From contig NZ_CP051428.1 of assembly GCF_012676905.1 (NCBI RefSeq), positions 2,938,001 through 3,002,000 on the forward strand: a stretch of 64,000 nt of DNA, given 5' to 3'. Shown here piece after piece: positions 34,477 to 42,475 of this stretch (within the stretch, counting starts at the first letter, position 1; the number at the start of each line of letters is the position of its first letter). The translations under genes were made by a program, and so were the position numbers. Source of the DNA: Paenibacillus albicereus. GTDB lineage: Bacteria > Bacillota > Bacilli > Paenibacillales > Paenibacillaceae. Under the pieces are notes generated by a model. That model was not told the DNA's origin, did no database searches, and saw only the letters and a program-made list of their open reading frames with translations.

Positions 34477-35955
34477 ATGAATACGGTGGACCATAACCGC
34501 ACCCCTCTCTTCAGCGCGCTCCGCCGCCATGCGGAGAACAACCCGCTGCAATTCCATATTCCCGGACACAAGAAAGGCGCTGGAACCGACTCCGAATTCC
34601 GCTCCTTCATCGGCGACAACGCCTTGTCGATCGATTTGATCAATATAGCTCCGCTGGACGACCTGCATCAGCCGACCGGCGTCATCGAAGAAAGCCAAAA
34701 ATTGGCTGCCGATGCGTTCGGAGCCGATTATACCTTTTTTTCCGTCCAAGGCACAAGCGGGGCCATCATGACGATGATCCTCTCGGTGTGCGCGCCGGGA
34801 GACAAGATCATCGTGCCGCGCAACGTCCATAAATCCGTCATGTCGGCCATCATTTTCGCGGGCGCTCGTCCCGTCTTCATCTCTCCGGCGCGCGACGGCA
34901 ACCTCGGCATCGACCACGGCATCACGACGCGCTCCGTGCGGCGCGCGCTCGAGCGCCATCCCGACGCCAAGGCCGTGCTCGTCATCAACCCGACGTACTT
35001 CGGCATCTGCGCGAACCTGAAGGAAATCGTCGATCTCGTCCACAGCTACGACATCCCGGTGCTCGTGGACGAAGCCCACGGCGTGCTGATCCATTTCAGC
35101 GACCGGCTCCCGATGAGCGCCATGCAGGCCGGAGCCGACATGGCCGCGACGAGCGTGCACAAGCTCGGCGGTTCGATGACGCAGAGCTCGGTGCTGAACC
35201 TGAAGGCCGGCCGCGTCAACCCGCAGCGCGTGCAGACGATCATCAGCATGCTGACGACGACGTCGACCTCCTACATCCTGCTCGCTTCGCTCGACACGTC
35301 GCGCCGCAATCTGGCCGTGAATGGACAAGCGATGGCGGAGAAGGCGATCGCCCTCGCCGAGCATGCCCGCGAGGCGATCAACGCGATCCCGGGGCTGTAC
35401 TGCTTCGGCAAGGAGATTCTCGGCGGCGAGGCGACGTTCGACTACGATCCGACCAAGCTGACGATCCATGTCCGCCATCTGGGCATTACCGGCTACGAGG
35501 CGGAGAACTGGCTGCGCGACACCTTCAACCTCGAGGTCGAGCTGTCGGATATGTACAATATTCTCTGCCTGATTACGCCAGGCGACTCCGAGGACACGGT
35601 GGGCCAGCTGCTCGGCGCGCTGCGCGCGATGGTCGAGCGCTATCCGCAGGTAGACGAGGTGCAGGAGCTCGTCGTCAAGATTCCCGAGATCCCGCAGCTG
35701 TCGCTGACGCCTCGCGAGGCGTTCTACGGCGAGACCGAGGTGCTGCCGTTCAAGGAATCCGCCGGCCGCATCATCGCGGAGTTCATCTACGTGTACCCGC
35801 CGGGCATTCCGATCCTGCTGCCGGGCGAGGTCATCTCGCAGTCCAACATCGACTACATCGTCGACCATGTGGAGGTCGGCCTTCCGGTCAAGGGACCCGA
35901 GGACCGCAGCATCCAGTTCGTCAAGGTCATCGTCGAGGAAACCGCGATTTTCTGA
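34477..35955 (+). CDS. speA: Orn/Lys/Arg decarboxylase, SpeA-type
   Basis: 492-residue PLP-dependent basic amino acid decarboxylase (fold type I), making agmatine (or cadaverine) for polyamine synthesis. Landmarks: LQFHIPGHKKG at the N-terminus, DYTFFSVQGTSGAIMTMI, PVLVDEAHGVLIHFSD with the PLP-contacting Asp, and SVHKLGGSMTQSSVLNL with the PLP Lys. C-terminal domain YPPGIPILLPGEVIS. Length and domain make-up match B. subtilis SpeA (arginine decarboxylase), but the Lys-specific paralogue cannot be excluded. ATG at 34477 follows AAAGG. Monocistronic with promoter and terminator. Confidence 0.9.
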   Translation: MNTVDHNRTPLFSALRRHAENNPLQFHIPGHKKGAGTDSEFRSFIGDNALSIDLINIAPLDDLHQPTGVIEESQKLAADAFGADYTFFSVQGTSGAIMTMILSVCAPGDKIIVPRNVHKSVMSAIIFAGARPVFISPARDGNLGIDHGITTRSVRRALERHPDAKAVLVINPTYFGICANLKEIVDLVHSYDIPVLVDEAHGVLIHFSDRLPMSAMQAGADMAATSVHKLGGSMTQSSVLNLKAGRVNPQRVQTIISMLTTTSTSYILLASLDTSRRNLAVNGQAMAEKAIALAEHAREAINAIPGLYCFGKEILGGEATFDYDPTKLTIHVRHLGITGYEAENWLRDTFNLEVELSDMYNILCLITPGDSEDTVGQLLGALRAMVERYPQVDEVQELVVKIPEIPQLSLTPREAFYGETEVLPFKESAGRIIAEFIYVYPPGIPILLPGEVISQSNIDYIVDHVEVGLPVKGPEDRSIQFVKVIVEETAIF

Positions 35956-35963
35956 CGCTGCGC

Positions 35964-35993
35964 GAGCCGCTCCGGCCAAGGGGCGGCTTTTTT
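35964..35993 (+). terminator. Terminator after the decarboxylase gene
   Basis: AGCCGCTCC ... GGGGCGGCT then six T. Confidence 0.85.
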
Positions 35994-36097
35994 GAACTTG
36001 CCGCTCCGGGAACGGAGCCTTGCTGCGATCCCGCTTTTACCGCGAGGCTGCCGTCCCCACCGCTGCCGTCTCTGCTCCTGCCCCTGCGCAAGCACGC

Positions 36098-36125
36098 CAA
36101 AAAGCCCGGCCGCCAGGCCGGGCTT
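36098..36125 (-). terminator. Terminator of the DUF1292 gene
   Basis: AGCCCGGCC-TGGC-GGCCGGGCT then TTTTT on the minus strand. Confidence 0.85.
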
Positions 36126-36145
36126 GAAGGTTTGGAAAGCCGGGC

Positions 36146-36457
36146 TCAGCCCTGCTTCTCGTTCTCTTGACGCGCGAACTCCTCGTAGATCGCCGTCACG
36201 CGCTCCCACTCCGCGTCGTCCTCGATACCGACCAGGAAAGCCTCGTCGTCCTCTTCTTCGACACGGAGGATAAGCCCGTCCTCTTCGGGATTGTTGCGGT
36301 CCAGAAGGACGGCGTACGCCTGATTCTCGGATTCGAACTGGTACACCATCACCATCTCGCGCTCGACGCCTTCTTCGTCGGAAACGACGAATACCGGCTC
36401 CTCGTGGTCGTGGTCATGGCCGCAGCCGCAGTTGTCGTCATGCTTATGCTCGCTCAT
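36146..36457 (-). CDS. DUF1292 (YrzB-like) acidic protein
   Basis: 103-residue strongly acidic DUF1292 protein. N-terminus HKHDDNCGCGHDHDHEE is a His/Cys-rich, potentially metal-binding stretch; the DUF1292 core follows (VFVVSDEEGVEREMVMVYQF, AYAVLLDRNNPEEDGLILRV, DDEAFLVGIEDDAEWERVTA). YrzB of B. subtilis belongs to this family and sits with alaS/yrrK genes; here it stands alone, so it is likely an additional paralogue. ATG at 36457 with AGGGAT upstream. Confidence 0.85.
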   Translation of the reverse strand: MSEHKHDDNCGCGHDHDHEEPVFVVSDEEGVEREMVMVYQFESENQAYAVLLDRNNPEEDGLILRVEEEDDEAFLVGIEDDAEWERVTAIYEEFARQENEKQG

Positions 36458-36534
36458 ATCTATCCCTGCTTTCATTATGCTCTCGAATTAACTCTGGTAT
36501 CGTACCATGAGCCGCCTTGCGGGTCAAATCGGGC

Positions 36535-37101
36535 TTACTTGGCGAGCAGGTTTTTCTCGGACACGACGCTCCACTCGTCCCCTGCCGCCAGCCGGATCGA
36601 GAAGCGGACCGAATACTTGCCCGCGCTGTCGAAGCTGTACTTGAAATCGTCCGTCAGAAACCAGAAGTTGTCCTTGCTCGATTTCATCGTATCCTGCTGG
36701 ATCAGCGTCTCCTTGCCCGCGGGATCGGTGATGGTGATCCGGAACGAGTGGATGTCGGTCGTCAGCGTGTCGACCTGCGCGAAGACGCTGAACGTCACCT
36801 TCTTGCCGGCTTCGACGCCGCCGAAGGTGGACTTGTCCGTCTTAAACAGAAACATATGTACGTTGGGCTTGATGATCGATGCTTTCTTGGCGTTGTCGTC
36901 CCAGAGGACGAGCGCTTGCATCTGGCTCGCCAGCTGTCTTAGCGGGAGGTAGCTCTTGCCTTCGCTCATGATGCCGCCCTCGGACAGCTCGCTGCCGTTG
37001 AGCGCCACCCGGATCGCTTGCGAGGCCGAATCGGCGAAAATCATCGTCCCGCCCCAAAGCGTCATGGCGAGCGTCAGCACCAGAACCTTCTTCCCTTTCA
37101 T
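36535..37101 (-). CDS. Secreted protein with copper-amine-oxidase-N-like (stalk) domain
   Basis: 188-residue exported protein. Signal peptide MKGKKVLVLTLAMTLWGGTM with cleavage probably after IFADSA. Then a short stalk-type domain (IRVALNGSELSEGGIMSEGK, YLPLRQLASQMQALVLWDDN), the repeat commonly named copper amine oxidase N-terminal in Paenibacillus and Bacillus surface proteins although it is not an oxidase. The remainder is beta-rich (VTFSVFAQVDTLTTDIHSFR, KYSVRFSIRLAAGDEWSVVS), immunoglobulin-like. ATG at 37101 follows AGAGGGGAT. Confidence 0.75.
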   Translation of the reverse strand: MKGKKVLVLTLAMTLWGGTMIFADSASQAIRVALNGSELSEGGIMSEGKSYLPLRQLASQMQALVLWDDNAKKASIIKPNVHMFLFKTDKSTFGGVEAGKKVTFSVFAQVDTLTTDIHSFRITITDPAGKETLIQQDTMKSSKDNFWFLTDDFKYSFDSAGKYSVRFSIRLAAGDEWSVVSEKNLLAK

Positions 37102-37286
37102 GAATATCCCCTCTTCCGAAACCAGTTGAACAGTTATACTCCGGCCCTCCGGCAAAGTTGCGGCCGTCCGCAAGCCGTTTCTCGGACGGCTTCCCGGGAC
37201 GATCCGCATCCTCTTCGGCGCTCGCGAGCGTTTTGTCGGAAGATGCGGATTTTTGCGCTTGCCCTGGAAATGAAGCGCCTTGGAGC

Positions 37287-37496
37287 TCAGCCGTACGTGC
37301 GGGTGAGGACGCACGGCACGCCTTTGCCGAGCGCTCCCGGCTGGCGCATCCGCGCCAGGTACTGCTGCCCTCGGGAACAGGGGGTTTTGCATACTGCGCA
37401 CGTGTCCGACAGGACCAGCTTCATCTGGACCTGGCGACGGTCGGATGCGGGGGTCTTCTTCTTCGCCGCCTTCGCCTTGGAGCCGCCTTTGCTCAT
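37287..37496 (-). CDS. Small basic Cys-containing protein
   Basis: 69-residue protein, basic Lys/Ala-rich start (SKGGSKAKAAKKK) then a Cys cluster DTCAVCKTPCSRGQQYLAR and a last Cys in KGVPC, so four Cys that could bind zinc. Small proteins of this type occur in Paenibacillus; function unknown. ATG at 37496 follows AAGGAGAATGG, which makes the call credible despite the small size. Confidence 0.65.
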   Translation of the reverse strand: MSKGGSKAKAAKKKTPASDRRQVQMKLVLSDTCAVCKTPCSRGQQYLARMRQPGALGKGVPCVLTRTYG

Positions 37497-37592
37497 GCTG
37501 CCATTCTCCTTCCGGGCGTCCGCTGCGGGACGCTTCCCCGCTATCCTATGCAGCGGTCCGGCGGATGGCCCGCCTCCAGGCAGGCGCCGACA

Positions 37593-37630
37593 GCAAAAAA
37601 GCGCGCCTCCGCGATCCGCGGAAAGCGCGC
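37593..37630 (-). terminator. Terminator of the DUF3892 gene
   Basis: GCGCGCTTTCCGCG-GAT-CGCGGAGGCGCGC then six T on the minus strand. Confidence 0.88.
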
Positions 37631-37652
37631 AGCCCGACTTGATGAAGGCTCG

Positions 37653-37904
37653 TCAGAAAATCGGCAGCTGATCCAGGTTGTTCGTCGGATCTCCGTCCGC
37701 GTCGCCGCGCAGATAATGGCCGCCGTCCTTGCCCTTGAAAACGTTGACTCCGGCGAGCAGGCCCTGGCCCGCCTCGGCGATCGCCTGGTCGTACGCGAGC
37801 ACGCGGCCGCTGTCGGTCTTGAACGAGGTCAGGTCGCCGTCGCCGTTCTTCTGCACGGCTACGATGCTTTCGCGCTTCGGCGCGCCTTCGTTTCCGATCT
37901 CCAT
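37653..37904 (-). CDS. DUF3892 family protein
   Basis: 83-residue small protein matching the DUF3892 pattern: ESIVAVQKNGDGDLTSFKTD, SGRVLAYDQAIAEAGQG and GVNVFKGKDGGHYLRGDADG. Unknown function; the family is common in sporulating Firmicutes. ATG at 37904 follows AAAGGAGGGAA, the best start in the frame. Own terminator. Confidence 0.8.
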   Translation of the reverse strand: MEIGNEGAPKRESIVAVQKNGDGDLTSFKTDSGRVLAYDQAIAEAGQGLLAGVNVFKGKDGGHYLRGDADGDPTNNLDQLPIF

Positions 37905-38081
37905 GAAGATTCCCTCCTTTGCGTCTAGGGAAGCGGAACGATCCGCTTGCAAGCTCAGGTTTCCCCGCCTGCGCGCTTATTATCCGCCGGTAGCCCGTCC
38001 TTCCGAGATGCGGTATGATGGAAGCATGACTGCGAGATAGCCGCTGCCGGGCTGGCGGCTGGAGGAAGAGGTGATGATCGC

Positions 38082-38192
38082 ATGGGCATGGGAGCCGTGC
38101 TGTTTCTTTCCGGATTGATGGCGGCGCTGATGATCGGGCTGCTGCTGGCCGTAACCAAAAAAGCCTACTCAAAAAAATGGGACGAGGAATGA
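38082..38192 (+). CDS. 36-residue single-pass membrane peptide
   Basis: Tiny open frame MGMGAVLFLSGLMAALMIG followed by LLLAVTKKAYSKKWDEE: one hydrophobic helix (about residues 4-25) and a basic then acidic tail. ATG at 38082 has GAGGTGAT at a good distance. A strong terminator hairpin begins within the last codons, as happens at real gene ends. Function unknown. Too short for homology by eye, so confidence rests on start, composition and terminator. Confidence 0.6.
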   Translation: MGMGAVLFLSGLMAALMIGLLLAVTKKAYSKKWDEE

Positions 38193-38213
38193 TTTCCTCG
38201 TCCCGTTTTTTTT
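38171..38213. terminator. Bidirectional terminator overlapping the stop of the small membrane peptide
   Basis: GGGACGAGGAA-TGA-TTCCTCGTCCC flanked by A7 and T7. Confidence 0.92.
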
Positions 38214-38463
38214 AGTAGGGCTGCTTCCACATCCGGTCCCGGTCATGGCGCCGCTGCGGCGAAGGGCCGTCCTCCGAAGGAACCGATTGCCCGTAGAGGG
38301 CAGACCGTACGGAATCGGGATACAGCTCGGAGCGGACGGATTCGGCTTCTCCCGCCCGCTGCACGGGCTCCGCAGGTCCGCTCAGCGTCCAGGCCCCCTG
38401 ACAGCCGGCGGCGAGTCCGAGCAGCGCCGCCAGCGCTGCCGCATGGCATAATCGTCTTTTCAC
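38212..38463 (-). CDS. Small predicted lipoprotein
   Basis: 83 residues with a lipoprotein signal: MKRRLCHAAALAALLGLAAGC, lipobox LAAGC with Cys21. The mature part is short, Glu/Ser/Arg-rich (AEPVQRAGEAESVRSELYPD) and contains two similar segments SVRSELYPD and SVRSALYGQ. Start GTG at 38463 with AAAGGA about 12 nt upstream. Function unknown. Confidence 0.6.
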   Translation of the reverse strand: MKRRLCHAAALAALLGLAAGCQGAWTLSGPAEPVQRAGEAESVRSELYPDSVRSALYGQSVPSEDGPSPQRRHDRDRMWKQPY

Positions 38464-38526
38464 AAGGCTTCGGCTTCCTTTCCTGCTGCTGATCTATCGA
38501 TCAGTATCGCCCAATCGCCCCGTCGA

Positions 38527-38718
38527 TTATTCCGGCTTGAGGTTCGTTTCGGATCGATCGAGCTCTTCCCTATAGCCGATCCACACATACGTCCGGTCGT
38601 AATCGTACGAATCCCAGCGGATCAGCCGGCTCAGCGGATAGACCGCCGATCCGATCAGAGCCGCTACCCCGAGCAGCCATAGCGCCAGCTCGGCTGTCCA
38701 TGCCGCCGCGTTCCCCAT
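38527..38718 (-). CDS. Small membrane protein next to the holin-like gene
   Basis: 63 residues, one strong helix ELALWLLGVAALIGSAVYPL (about 10-29), then a polar Tyr-rich tail WDSYDYDRTYVWIGYREELD. ATG at 38718 follows GGGAGGAGAG, and it begins 4 nt after the stop of the holin-like gene, so the two are translationally linked. Unknown function; could act with the holin-like protein. Confidence 0.65.
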   Translation of the reverse strand: MGNAAAWTAELALWLLGVAALIGSAVYPLSRLIRWDSYDYDRTYVWIGYREELDRSETNLKPE

Positions 38719-38722
38719 CGCT

Positions 38723-39004
38723 TCAGCTCTCCTCCCCGTCTTTGCGCACCGCTTCCCTCGTCTGCTTGAACAGCTGATGGCCATAAACGGATACAGCCCC
38801 GCACAGCAGCCCCTGCAGGCCTACCTTCAGCGTGAAGCCCTGGAGCGCCATCGCAAGCACGATCGCCGCTCCCGTCACGATGTAGACGATGGTCCAATTC
38901 GGAATCTGAGGCGTCCCCTTCAAGATCATGCCGATGACCCAGCACGCGGCGACGACAATGGTCAGCTCGGGGTCGATCAGCTCCGAGAGCGCTTCGATAG
39001 TCAT
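38723..39004 (-). CDS. Phage holin family protein
   Basis: 93-residue membrane protein with three hydrophobic segments: ELTIVVAACWVIGMILKGT, WTIVYIVTGAAIVLAMALQG and VGLQGLLCGAVSVYGHQLF. The pattern LIDPELTIVVAACWVIGxxLK and the WTIVYIV loop are those of the phage holin_5_2-type family found both in phages and isolated in chromosomes. No endolysin or phage genes are nearby, so it is probably a chromosomal holin-like protein. ATG at 39004 follows GGACAGGGG. Confidence 0.75.
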   Translation of the reverse strand: MTIEALSELIDPELTIVVAACWVIGMILKGTPQIPNWTIVYIVTGAAIVLAMALQGFTLKVGLQGLLCGAVSVYGHQLFKQTREAVRKDGEES

Positions 39005-39091
39005 CCCCTGTCCCCCCCCTCTCTTCCTTCGGCAAGCTACTATATGAAGGGAAAGGAGCGAATATGACAAGCACTCGGTCTCGGAAAGCAC

Positions 39092-39130
39092 AAAAAACCC
39101 TTCCGCCGGCTCAAGCCGGATCGAAAGGGG
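39092..39130 (-). terminator. Terminator of the coiled-coil gene
   Basis: CCCTTTCGATCCGGCT ... GCCGGCGGAAGGG then six T on the minus strand. Confidence 0.8.
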
Positions 39131-39144
39131 GCGGGTCAGAGCAT

Positions 39145-39438
39145 TCAGTTGAGCCGGTCTCCGCCCGTTCGCCGCAGCGCGGCAGCCAGGCCGTCCCACA
39201 GGGCCGCCCGAGCGTCCGGCTCGGATTCGGAGAGGCGGGCGGCGCGCCCGCCGAATTCCGCGATAAACCATTCGGGAACGCACAGCATCGTCGACAGCGC
39301 GTCCAGCTTCTGGCGCTGCTCGCTGATGATCGCATCCTGCTCCAGCGAGATCCGGCGAAGCACGTCGCGGCTGTATTCCAGCTCGACCACCTTCAGTTGG
39401 AGCTGCTTGATCAGGTTCTTTTCTTCGAGGGTCATCAT
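39145..39438 (-). CDS. Small coiled-coil protein
   Basis: 97 residues. The first half is a Leu/Ile heptad coil (TLEEKNLIKQLQLKVVELEY, ISLEQDAIISEQRQKLDALS), the second half less ordered. Not recognised. ATG at 39438 (or the adjacent ATG) follows AGGAGGTTGAG. Own terminator downstream. Confidence 0.6.
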   Translation of the reverse strand: MMTLEEKNLIKQLQLKVVELEYSRDVLRRISLEQDAIISEQRQKLDALSTMLCVPEWFIAEFGGRAARLSESEPDARAALWDGLAAALRRTGGDRLN

Positions 39439-39490
39439 CGTCCTCAACCTCCTGTTGAGGATTAATAACCACCGAACCCCGTTTAGAAGC

Positions 39491-39517
39491 AAAAAAGCCG
39501 CAGCGCGAGGCTGCGGC
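39491..39517 (-). terminator. Terminator of the WGxxGxxG protein gene
   Basis: GCCGCAG-CCTCGCG-CTGCGGC then six T on the minus strand. Confidence 0.88.
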
Positions 39518-39530
39518 GGCGATCATCCGA

Positions 39531-39980
39531 TCAGTGGCGTTCCGGATTGCGCGAGCGCAGGCCGGCAAGTCCGAACAGGCCGAGCAGGCCCAGCCAGCCC
39601 CAGCCGGCGTTGCTGCGCGTGCCAGCGGCGCTTGCAGCCGTGTAGCGGCCAGCCGTACCGGCATTCTGAGCGCGGTACGTGCCGGCGGCCATGCCGTCGT
39701 ACGAACCGGCGCGGTAGCCCGCCGTATTCGTGTTCATCATCGTGCCGTTCGTGTTCATGCGGCCGCGATTCATGTCCATGTCGTTCTCCAGGCGGTTTAC
39801 GCCGCGCTCGAGGCCGTTCATGCCGCGGTTCACCCCGCGCTCGACATCGTTCGTTACCGACGCCGGATTCAGGTTCTGGCCGATGTTGCGTGTCATGTCT
39901 TTCACGTTGGCATGAGCCGGCAGGCTCAGCATCGAGGCGAGCACGGCTACGGAAGCAAGGGACGTCATCGTTTTTTTCAC
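39531..39980 (-). CDS. Exported protein with C-terminal WGxxGxxG motif
   Basis: 149 residues. N-terminal signal MKKTMTSLASVAVLASMLSL with cleavage after PAHA, an Asn/Gly/Arg/Met-rich middle with short repeats (RGVNRGMNGLERGVNRLEND, MNTNGTMMNTN), and a C-terminal GWGWLGLLGLFGLAGLRSRN, i.e. WGxxGxxG followed by a hydrophobic stretch and basic end, as in predicted sorting/anchoring tails seen in Paenibacillus and other Firmicutes. Start GTG at 39980 follows TGGAGGTCC. Function unknown. Confidence 0.75.
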   Translation of the reverse strand: MKKTMTSLASVAVLASMLSLPAHANVKDMTRNIGQNLNPASVTNDVERGVNRGMNGLERGVNRLENDMDMNRGRMNTNGTMMNTNTAGYRAGSYDGMAAGTYRAQNAGTAGRYTAASAAGTRSNAGWGWLGLLGLFGLAGLRSRNPERH

Positions 39981-40146
39981 AGGTCGGACCTCCAGGTTCG
40001 CTTGGGATGGGATGAAGCGGCCGAATGAAGCAGCCGCAAAAGGAAGCCCTCCTAGCATCCCCTTGAAGGAGCGCCGCAACCCCGTCAACCGTTGGCTCGG
40101 CTGGTCGGCCTTGGGCGGAAAGAGCAATCTCTCCAGAGCTTGACGC

Positions 40147-41646
40147 TCATTCGCGCTCGACGGCGGCGGCAGGTGCGCTGGAGACGGATTCCGTCACGGC
40201 TTCACGCCGCTTGTTCGTGATGAAGAACGACAGCGCCAGCGCGACCGCCGCAAAGCCGATGATCCACACGTAGGAGTCGTTGATGCCCTGGATCGAAGCC
40301 TGCACGATCATCTGCTCCTTGGTGAGCCCCTGCGCTCCACTGGCGGCGAGCTCGCTGACATGGACCTTCGTGCGGTCGGTCATGATCGTGACGAGCAGCG
40401 ACGTGCCGACCGCTCCCGCGACCTGGCGGACGGTATTGGAGATGGCCGTGCCGTGCGCGTTGAGCCGGGAAGGCAGCTCGTTCAGCCCGGCCGTCTGGAT
40501 CGGCATCAGAAGCAAGGCCATCCCGATCCGTCGGCCGGTCGACATCAGCAGCAGATACGTGTAGCTCGTCGAGTCGGTCAGATTCACGAAGCTGAAGGTG
40601 GTTCCGATCGTGATGGCCAGGCCGATGATGGCGAGCCATTTGGCGCCGAACCGGTCGAACAGCTTCCCGGCGACCGGCATCAGGATGCCCATGACGATCG
40701 CGCCCGGCAGCATCAGCAGGCCGGACTCCAGCGCCGTGTAGCCGCGGGCGTTCTGCAGGTAAAGCGGGAGCAGCATCATGTCGGCATACATGACCATCGT
40801 GACGGCCACATTGATGAGCGTCGTCAGCGTGAACAGCTTGTAGCGGAAGGCCCGCAGATCAAGCAGCGGAGCTGTGGAAACGAGCTGCCTCCACGTAAAC
40901 GCGGCCAGCGCGAGCGCTCCGCCGAGAATCGTGGACAGCACCTCCGCGCTCGACCATCCCGCGCTCGCAGCGCGGCTGAAGCCGTAGAGCATGCTCCCGA
41001 AGCCGATCGTGGACAAGATCACGCTCCAGAGGTCGAGACGGGCGTCGGTGCGTTCCGACACGTTCTTGAGATAGATGAAGCCGCATCCGATCGTAATGAG
41101 CGCGAGCGGAATCATGCCGTAAAACATGACCTCCCAGTCATAGCTCTCCAAAATATAGCCCGCAAGCACGGGACCGATCGCGGGAGCGAAGATGATCGCA
41201 AGGCCGACCATGCCCATGGCGGCTCCGCGGTTGTTCGCCGGGAAGATCGTCAGGATGACGTTCATCAGCAGCGGCATGATGATGCCCGCTCCAGCGGCCT
41301 GTACCATGCGCCCGGTCAGCAGCAGCGGAAAATCCGTCGAGAGCGCCGAGATGACCGTACCCGCCAAGAAGATCCACATGGATGCCTGGAACAATTGCCG
41401 TGTCGAGAAGCGCTGCATGAAATACGCCGTAATCGGAATCAGCACTCCGTTCACCAGCATGTAGCCGGTCGTCAGCCATTGCGCCGTCGAAGCCTCGATG
41501 CCGAACTCTCCGATGAGCTTCGGGATCGCCACCGTCATGACGGTCTGGTTCAGCGTCGCCAGGAACGCTCCGAGGATCATGACGAACAGGATCGGTCCTT
41601 TCTTGATATTCGTCCATTTTTCATTCGGGTTGTCGCCCACTTTCAT
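40147..41646 (-). CDS. MFS multidrug efflux transporter (DHA2/EmrB type)
   Basis: 499-residue drug:proton antiporter with fourteen predicted helices. DHA2 motifs: ILGAFLATLNQTVMTVAIPK in helix 1, QWLTTGYMLVNGVLIPITAY (motif D1 region), QASMWIFLAGTVISALSTDF, and motif C-like GPVLAGYIL in helix 5. The C-terminal part has LLMPIQTAGLNELPSRLNAH, typical of EmrB/QacA members. ATG at 41646 (after a GTG) with GGAGGGTG nearby. Divergent from a TetR regulator 200 nt away, the standard arrangement for inducible efflux. Confidence 0.92.
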   Translation of the reverse strand: MKVGDNPNEKWTNIKKGPILFVMILGAFLATLNQTVMTVAIPKLIGEFGIEASTAQWLTTGYMLVNGVLIPITAYFMQRFSTRQLFQASMWIFLAGTVISALSTDFPLLLTGRMVQAAGAGIIMPLLMNVILTIFPANNRGAAMGMVGLAIIFAPAIGPVLAGYILESYDWEVMFYGMIPLALITIGCGFIYLKNVSERTDARLDLWSVILSTIGFGSMLYGFSRAASAGWSSAEVLSTILGGALALAAFTWRQLVSTAPLLDLRAFRYKLFTLTTLINVAVTMVMYADMMLLPLYLQNARGYTALESGLLMLPGAIVMGILMPVAGKLFDRFGAKWLAIIGLAITIGTTFSFVNLTDSTSYTYLLLMSTGRRIGMALLLMPIQTAGLNELPSRLNAHGTAISNTVRQVAGAVGTSLLVTIMTDRTKVHVSELAASGAQGLTKEQMIVQASIQGINDSYVWIIGFAAVALALSFFITNKRREAVTESVSSAPAAAVERE

Positions 41647-41739
41647 CACCCTCCGCCACCTCTGGAATCTTTTTTACACCGTGTTGTATACTGAACATGG
41701 CATAAAGGAGATTATAGTCCGTTTCAGCAGAGGTACAAG

Positions 41740-41819
41740 CGACAGTTTTCGGCGATCTGTAAAGAAACCTCGATTGAAAACGCTCGCTGTCGTTTTGACG
41801 GATGATATTCGACAGTTTT
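41740..41819. promoter_or_regulatory. Repeated CGACAGTTTT motifs between efflux gene and TetR gene
   Basis: CGACAGTTTT occurs at 41740-41749 and 41810-41819; an inverted-type GCTGTCGTTTTG lies at 41786-41797. Placement in the divergent control region suggests binding sites for the TetR protein. Not proven. Confidence 0.45.
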
Positions 41820-41845
41820 GCCTTTGCCTGTAAGGAGGTCCTCGA

Positions 41846-42418
41846 ATGGCGGAAACGGATTCACGAATCGATCCCCGCGTCCTGCGCACGCGCCAGATGC
41901 TGAAGCATGCTTTGATCGAGCTGCTCGGGGAAACCGAGCTGGACAAGATTACCGTGCAGCTGCTGACCCGGCGCGCTTCCATCAACCGGGTCACGTTTTA
42001 TTTGCATTATCGGGACATTCCGGATCTGATGGAGCGGCTCGCCGAAGAAATGGCGGATCAGATCCGGCAGATCCTGTCCCCCTTCTCTTCCCAAAATACG
42101 GAGGAGCTCGAGCGGTCGCTGGTCGACTTGCTCGAGCATATCGCCTTGCATTCCGCCTTCTACAAAGCCGTGCTTTCGGCGCGGATGATGCCCGTTTTCG
42201 CCGAAAAGCTGCTGCAGCTTCTTTCGGAGCTCATCTCGAGCCGGATGCAGGAGAAGGCGGAGCGCTCGGGCGAGGAACCGGCCATCCCGAAGGATATCGT
42301 CATCTGGTACGGCTCCTCCGCCTTGATCGGGATGATCGTCTCGTGGCTGCGCAGCGACATGCCGTATACGCCCCGCTTTTTAGCCAAGCAATTCATGCTT
42401 TTGACCAAGCACAGATGA
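41846..42418 (+). CDS. TetR/AcrR family transcriptional regulator
   Basis: 190 residues. N-terminal TetR HTH: RVLRTRQMLKHALIELLGET followed by ITVQLLTRRASINRVTFYLH, in which SINRVTFYLHYRD is the recognition helix plus linker. The ligand domain (about 65-185) is helical and ends in LIGMIVSWLRSDMPYTPRFL, the TetR_C pattern of YfiR/DhaS-type small regulators. ATG at 41846 follows TAAGGAGGTCC. It probably represses the divergent DHA2 transporter. Confidence 0.9.
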   Translation: MAETDSRIDPRVLRTRQMLKHALIELLGETELDKITVQLLTRRASINRVTFYLHYRDIPDLMERLAEEMADQIRQILSPFSSQNTEELERSLVDLLEHIALHSAFYKAVLSARMMPVFAEKLLQLLSELISSRMQEKAERSGEEPAIPKDIVIWYGSSALIGMIVSWLRSDMPYTPRFLAKQFMLLTKHR

Positions 42419-42424
42419 AGCACC

Positions 42425-42467
42425 AAAAAAGCCAGAGCGAGGGAGGTTTCTCGCGCTCTGGCTTCTT
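42425..42467. terminator. Bidirectional terminator between tetR and the catalase gene
   Basis: AGCCAGAGCGAGGG ... CTCGCGCTCTGGCT flanked by A6 and TTCTTTG. Confidence 0.85.
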
Positions 42468-42475
42468 TGTGTCGA

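Noticed and set aside
38212-39130. Prophage remnant around the holin-like gene
   Set aside because: Only a holin-like gene and small unknown genes; no integrase, portal, tail or lysin genes, no attachment repeats.
39981-40146. Riboswitch in the gap before the WGxxGxxG gene
   Set aside because: Several hairpins can be drawn, but I could not match any known aptamer consensus.
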